Below the pieces are notes generated by a model. The model ran no database searches. It was not told the origin of the DNA and saw nothing but the letters and a program-made list of their open reading frames with translations. Below are positions 60,796 to 64,000 of a stretch of DNA of 64,000 nt, piece after piece (position 1 is the stretch's first letter; each line of letters begins with the position of its first letter). The stretch comes from Bacteroidales bacterium (GTDB lineage: Bacteria; Bacteroidota; Bacteroidia; Bacteroidales; UBA932). Location: assembly GCA_017504965.1 (NCBI GenBank), contig JAFVQD010000011.1, positions 1-64,000 of the forward strand. Direction: 5' to 3'. The position numbers and the translations under genes are program-made.

Positions 60796-62319
60796 ATGTA
60801 TAAGACTCTTAGATGGATTAGGGTAGGGGTGGCACTTGTGACACTCCTACTTTTTATACTTGCCTTTACTTTCGTAGGTAGAAGCATCGCGGGGATATAT
60901 ACCATCACCCGTTTCCAGTTTATCCCTGCACTCATCTCTTTCTTGAGCGGAGGTGCATTTGTATTCATATTCTTCCTGATCCTTACACTTCTTTTCGGAA
61001 GGGTATATTGTTCATTCTTCTGTCCGCTCGGTATAATGCAGGACGGTGTTTCGAAGGTGGCATCCTGGTTCAAGTCCAAGAAGGGGAGGAGATATAAATA
61101 TGCCAAACCCCATACTGCACTCAGAGTGTCGGTATGTATCCTCTCTTTCGGTGTACTGGCAATATTTGGTGCGAGATATTTTGCCTGGATAGATCCATAT
61201 TCCAATTTCGGAAAGATAGTGACCCAATTGGTCGATCCACTGTTCATAGGGGTAAATAATTTGCTCTCAAATCTTTTCCCCGCTTCAGTGTTCCATAGGG
61301 GACCATCTGCTCTAGTCTGGGGATCGTTTGCATTCGGTGCAGCATTCTGTCTGCTGGTGGTGGTTATGAGTGCATTCAGAGGGAGACTCTACTGCAATAC
61401 CATCTGCCCTGTGGGGACATTGCTCGGATATATATCGAAAATCTCCCTTTTCAAGCTTGCCATAGACAAGAAGGAGTGTATCAAATGCAATGCCTGTGTC
61501 AATGTGTGCAAATCGCAGTGCATTGATCCATCTACCGGTGAGGTGGATGAGAGCAGATGTGTAGTGTGTCTCAATTGCACTACAGTGTGCAAAAAACACG
61601 GACTGAAGTTCGTCAGACGAGCCAAAATAGGGGAGGATGCCGAGAATAAAGAGCCTCTGATGAAGGGGAGGAGAGAGGCGATAGGTGCAGTAGCAGGTCT
61701 GGGTGCCGTGATGGTGGCAAGGGGGCTGCAGAGCAATAAAGCCGGTGATCCCGAGAGGGAAATATCGGGTATAATCCCTCCCGGAGGGGTGAGCCTGGAA
61801 CATTTGAAGGCCAATTGCACCGCTTGTCAGGCGTGTGTGGAGGCTTGCCCTAACAGAATCATCTCCCCGGCATTCGGAGAGTATGGAGTGCATAACCTGA
61901 TGCTCCCTACCATCCATTATAAAAGGCAGTTCTGTGGCTTTAACTGCAATGTATGCAGCAATGTCTGTCCAAATGGAGCACTAAAACCACTCACCGTAGA
62001 GGCCAAACGTAAAGTGCAGGTGGGAAGGGTAGAATTTATCGCCAAGAACTGTATTGTCTTCAAGCACAAGACAGATTGCGGAGCGTGTGATGAACATTGT
62101 CCTACCAAAGCGATAACTATGAAGGAGTGGAAAGGGAAGCCGGGTCTCTATTTCCCTACTGTAAATCCAGATATGTGTATAGGGTGCGGAGGGTGCGAAT
62201 ATGTATGCCCTGAATCACCTAAGGCGATGGTGGTGAGACCATTGGCAGTGCACGGCGAAGCTATTCCTCCCAAGCAGGATAAGCAGGAGAAAAAAGTGGT
62301 GGACGATTTCGGATTCTAA
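60796..62319 (+). CDS. Membrane-bound NapH-like polyferredoxin
   Basis: This 507-residue protein has four or five membrane segments in its first 210 residues. They frame two CxxxCP motifs of the NapH/CcoG type (GRVYCSFFCPLG near 73-84 and GRLYCNTICPVG near 196-207). Two ferredoxin-type clusters follow (CIKCNACVNVC near 224-234 and CVVCLNCTTVC near 255-265). A new hydrophobic segment begins near 291 with GRREAIGAVAGLGAVMVARG, resembling a twin-arginine signal inside the protein. Three to four more cluster motifs follow (CTACQACVEACP, CGFNCNVCSNVCP, CGACDEHCP, CIGCGGCEYVCP). It could carry electrons across the membrane between quinol or ferredoxin and the exported DUF362 protein encoded 4 bases upstream. 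The topology after the internal RR segment is uncertain. Confidence 0.82.
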   Translation: MYKTLRWIRVGVALVTLLLFILAFTFVGRSIAGIYTITRFQFIPALISFLSGGAFVFIFFLILTLLFGRVYCSFFCPLGIMQDGVSKVASWFKSKKGRRYKYAKPHTALRVSVCILSFGVLAIFGARYFAWIDPYSNFGKIVTQLVDPLFIGVNNLLSNLFPASVFHRGPSALVWGSFAFGAAFCLLVVVMSAFRGRLYCNTICPVGTLLGYISKISLFKLAIDKKECIKCNACVNVCKSQCIDPSTGEVDESRCVVCLNCTTVCKKHGLKFVRRAKIGEDAENKEPLMKGRREAIGAVAGLGAVMVARGLQSNKAGDPEREISGIIPPGGVSLEHLKANCTACQACVEACPNRIISPAFGEYGVHNLMLPTIHYKRQFCGFNCNVCSNVCPNGALKPLTVEAKRKVQVGRVEFIAKNCIVFKHKTDCGACDEHCPTKAITMKEWKGKPGLYFPTVNPDMCIGCGGCEYVCPESPKAMVVRPLAVHGEAIPPKQDKQEKKVVDDFGF

Positions 62320-62321
62320 GA

Positions 62322-63005
62322 TTATTCCAGATCTTCCAGCAGTTCAGGTCTAAGCTCTCGGGTACGCTCGAGAGCTTTTTGTTCTTGCCACTCTCGGATG
62401 AGCTTGGTATTTCCGGAGAGGAGAACCGGAGGGACCTCCCAGCCGTTGAAATTGGCAGGGCGGGTGTAGATAGGGGGGGCGAGGAGACCGTCCTGGAACG
62501 AGTCGCTCAAGGCAGACATTTCGTCTGTTATGGCCCCCGGGATGAGTCTGATGATGGAGTCGCAGATCACTGCTGCAGCGAGTTCTCCACCGCTAAGAAC
62601 ATAGTTTCCTATAGATATCTCCTTGGTGATAAGGTGTTCGCGGATGCGGTGGTCGATCCCTTTGTAGTGACCGCAGAGGATGATGATGTTCCGGGCTATC
62701 GAGAGGGTATTGGCCATCGGCTGGTCCAGAAGCTCTCCATCTGGGGAGGTATAGATAATATAGTCGTAGTCCCTCTGGGAGGTGAGATCGGTGATGGCAC
62801 GGTAGAGAGGTTCAGGCATAATGACCATCCCGGCATCCCCTCCATATGAGTAGTCGTCAATCTGTTTGTAGTTCCCCTTGCCGTAGTCGTGTAGGTTTAC
62901 AATGTTGATTTCCACCAATCCTTTCTCTTTGGCCCTCTTGATGATCGAGTAGTTGAGGGGGCTTTCAAGTATGTCCGGCACTGCCGATATAATATCTATT
63001 CTCAT
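62322..63005 (-). CDS. trmD: tRNA (guanine-N1)-methyltransferase TrmD
   Basis: TrmD methylates G37 next to the anticodon of tRNAs for Leu, Pro and Arg using SAM, preventing frameshifting. The 227-residue SPOUT enzyme has [12 protein letters not shown] at 1-12, [20 protein letters not shown] near 38-57 (binding G37), [15 protein letters not shown] near 110-124 and the knot motif [15 protein letters not shown] near 130-144, plus [18 protein letters not shown] near 182-199. It converges with the polyferredoxin gene with a 2-base gap. The -7 box TAATTTTG is only 7 bases before its ATG. Confidence 0.95.
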   Translation of the reverse strand: MRIDIISAVPDILESPLNYSIIKRAKEKGLVEINIVNLHDYGKGNYKQIDDYSYGGDAGMVIMPEPLYRAITDLTSQRDYDYIIYTSPDGELLDQPMANTLSIARNIIILCGHYKGIDHRIREHLITKEISIGNYVLSGGELAAAVICDSIIRLIPGAITDEMSALSDSFQDGLLAPPIYTRPANFNGWEVPPVLLSGNTKLIREWQEQKALERTRELRPELLEDLE

Positions 63006-63012
63006 AATGGTG

Positions 63013-63020
63013 CAAAATTA
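63013..63020 (-). promoter_or_regulatory. Putative -7 box (TAATTTTG) for trmD
   Basis: TAATTTTG on the minus strand matches TAnnTTTG and ends 7 bases before the trmD ATG. It suggests a very short leader, like those proposed for tldD and ligA. Confidence 0.5.
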
Positions 63021-63033
63021 GAAAAAATAAATG

Positions 63034-63041
63034 TATATTTG
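63034..63041 (+). promoter_or_regulatory. Putative -7 box (TATATTTG) for the DUF349 gene
   Basis: TATATTTG matches TAnnTTTG and lies 39 bases before the ATG at 63081. No clean -33 TTTG is visible. It is divergent from the trmD box 14 bases away. Confidence 0.5.
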
Positions 63042-63080
63042 CAGATTGTAAATTGTTTACTAATGTAATTGACATCTACT

Positions 63081-64000
63081 ATGAGCGAAGAAACTAAAAT
63101 CACTGCTCCCCAGGGGCAATTCGAGGAAGTTGTAGAACAAAATGTTCCTGTCCTTGAAACTACTGAAGAAATTATTGAAAACCCACAATCAGAGGAGGAA
63201 GTTTCTCTCATTAGCGAAGAGATCCTTCACGACTTGGCTAATAAGAGTTTGAAAGATATCGTCACTCTCTTTGAGTCACTGGTCGAAAAAGGAGATCAGC
63301 AGGAGATGTACAAATATGCTGAGCCTATCAAGGCTGTATTCTATAAAACTCTAAAGAAAGAGAAGATCGCTGCCGGATTTCTGGCACCTGTAGAGGAGAT
63401 CTCTGAAGAACAGGAGGTAGAGGAGAAGATCTCAGAGAACCCTTTTGCTGAGATCGAAAGGGGATTCAAGGATATTTTTGCCCGCTATAAATCTCTCAGA
63501 GCAGTACACCTCCAGCAGATGGAAAAGCAAAAAGAGGAGAATCTCGAGATCAAAAAGCAGATTATTGATGAACTTAAGGCACTTCTTGAGACACAGGAGG
63601 ATATCGCCACCACTTTCCCTAAATTCAGATCACTCCAGACCAGATGGCGTGAGTCAGGTCCTGTTCCTCAGGCCAGAGTCAAAGATATCTACGACAGCTA
63701 CCAGCACTATGTGGAGATGTTCTATGACTATGTGAAGATCAATAACGAACTTAGAGATCTGGACTTCAAGAAGAACTATGAAGCAAAAGTGGCTCTTTGT
63801 GAGAAAGCTGAGAAGCTTGTAGAGGAGGAGAATGTGGTAAATGCATTCACTGCCCTTCAGAAACTTCACGAAGAGTGGAAAGAGTTCGGACCTGTGGAGA
63901 AAGAGTACAGAGAGTCTATCTGGGAGAGATTCAAAGCAGCTACATCACAAGTAAACAAGAAACATCAGGCATATTTCGAGAAGATCAAAGCAGATCAGAA
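63081..64000 (+). CDS. DUF349 domain protein, 3' end cut by window edge
   Basis: A frame opens at ATG 63081 (MSEETKITAPQGQFEE) and stays open to base 64000, giving at least 306 residues. After an acidic N-terminal region (about 1-45, rich in Glu) comes a helical part with repeated DUF349 signatures: ALLETQEDIATTFPKFRSLQ near 170-189 then TRWRESGPVPQARVKDIYDSY, and later AFTALQKLHEEWKEFGPVEK then EYRESIWERFKAATSQVN. The W-x-x-x-G-P-V-p core repeats about every 70 residues. DUF349 proteins are highly charged helical proteins of unknown function. Bacteroidota members are typically about 600 residues, so roughly half is missing here. Confidence 0.85.
   Translation, partial: MSEETKITAPQGQFEEVVEQNVPVLETTEEIIENPQSEEEVSLISEEILHDLANKSLKDIVTLFESLVEKGDQQEMYKYAEPIKAVFYKTLKKEKIAAGFLAPVEEISEEQEVEEKISENPFAEIERGFKDIFARYKSLRAVHLQQMEKQKEENLEIKKQIIDELKALLETQEDIATTFPKFRSLQTRWRESGPVPQARVKDIYDSYQHYVEMFYDYVKINNELRDLDFKKNYEAKVALCEKAEKLVEEENVVNAFTALQKLHEEWKEFGPVEKEYRESIWERFKAATSQVNKKHQAYFEKIKADQ

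Overview
The window looks like chromosomal DNA from an anaerobic member of the Bacteroidales (Bacteroidota). The reasons are TAnnTTTG-type -7 promoter boxes, many outer-membrane lipoproteins with short lipoboxes, FimA/Mfa-type fimbrial genes with DUF3575 and OmpA-like partners, a BtuG/BtuB surface cobalamin locus, a PPi-type phosphofructokinase, a V-type ATPase operon containing a DUF2764 gene, and an [FeFe]-hydrogenase maturase. Family-level placement (for example Rikenellaceae) cannot be settled from the sequence alone.

Layout. 1-7240 (minus): a tight run ligA - flavodiiron protein - yihY-like - hydG - relA/spoT (cut by the left edge). 7363-8610 (plus): pyrophosphate-dependent phosphofructokinase and its terminator. 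8740-11160: an accessory segment with almost no coding capacity, carrying three copies of a 92-bp three-hairpin repeat, a second hairpin family, several other palindromes and one Rpn-type PD-(D/E)XK nuclease gene. 11161-15905 (minus): tldD - pmbA - nhaC - SlyD-like FKBP. 15939-23093 (plus): a cobalamin riboswitch followed by a 40-residue ORF, a DUF4465 lipoprotein, an Ig/PKD-like lipoprotein, a BtuG-like propeller lipoprotein and a BtuB-type receptor. 23110-25387 (minus): lipoprotein esterase, a 51-residue putative antitoxin overlapping a zeta-like toxin, and a TIGR02757 protein. 25395-32575 (minus): V-type ATPase E-DUF2764-A-B-D-I-K. 32649-36885 (minus): metF and metH. 36958-43019 (minus): TPR protein, yebC, methylmalonyl-CoA epimerase and a complete Na+-pumping methylmalonyl-CoA decarboxylase. 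43174-47278 (plus): recF, DUF721, pdxB and two exported proteins. 47315-54798 (minus): a five-gene fimbrial operon. 54962-62319 (plus): DUF4301, lysA, ffh, folD, a Tat-type DUF362 protein and a membrane polyferredoxin. 62322-63005 (minus): trmD. 63081-64000 (plus): a DUF349 protein cut by the right edge.

Two themes connect genes. Cobalamin: the riboswitch-led uptake locus would supply MetH, and also the methylmalonyl-CoA mutase (not in the window) that feeds the epimerase and decarboxylase. Sodium: the decarboxylase pump, the NhaC antiporter and a V-ATPase whose c-type subunit keeps the Na+-ligand positions known from NtpK suggest a partly Na+-based energy economy with propionate formation.

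The most unusual sequence is the 8.7-11.2 kb segment. Its 92-bp repeat has three perfect hairpins, and the four bases that differ between copies are paired, compensatory changes in the terminal GAGA-loop hairpin. This points to selection on a folded structure. All assignments come from reading the sequence without database searches.
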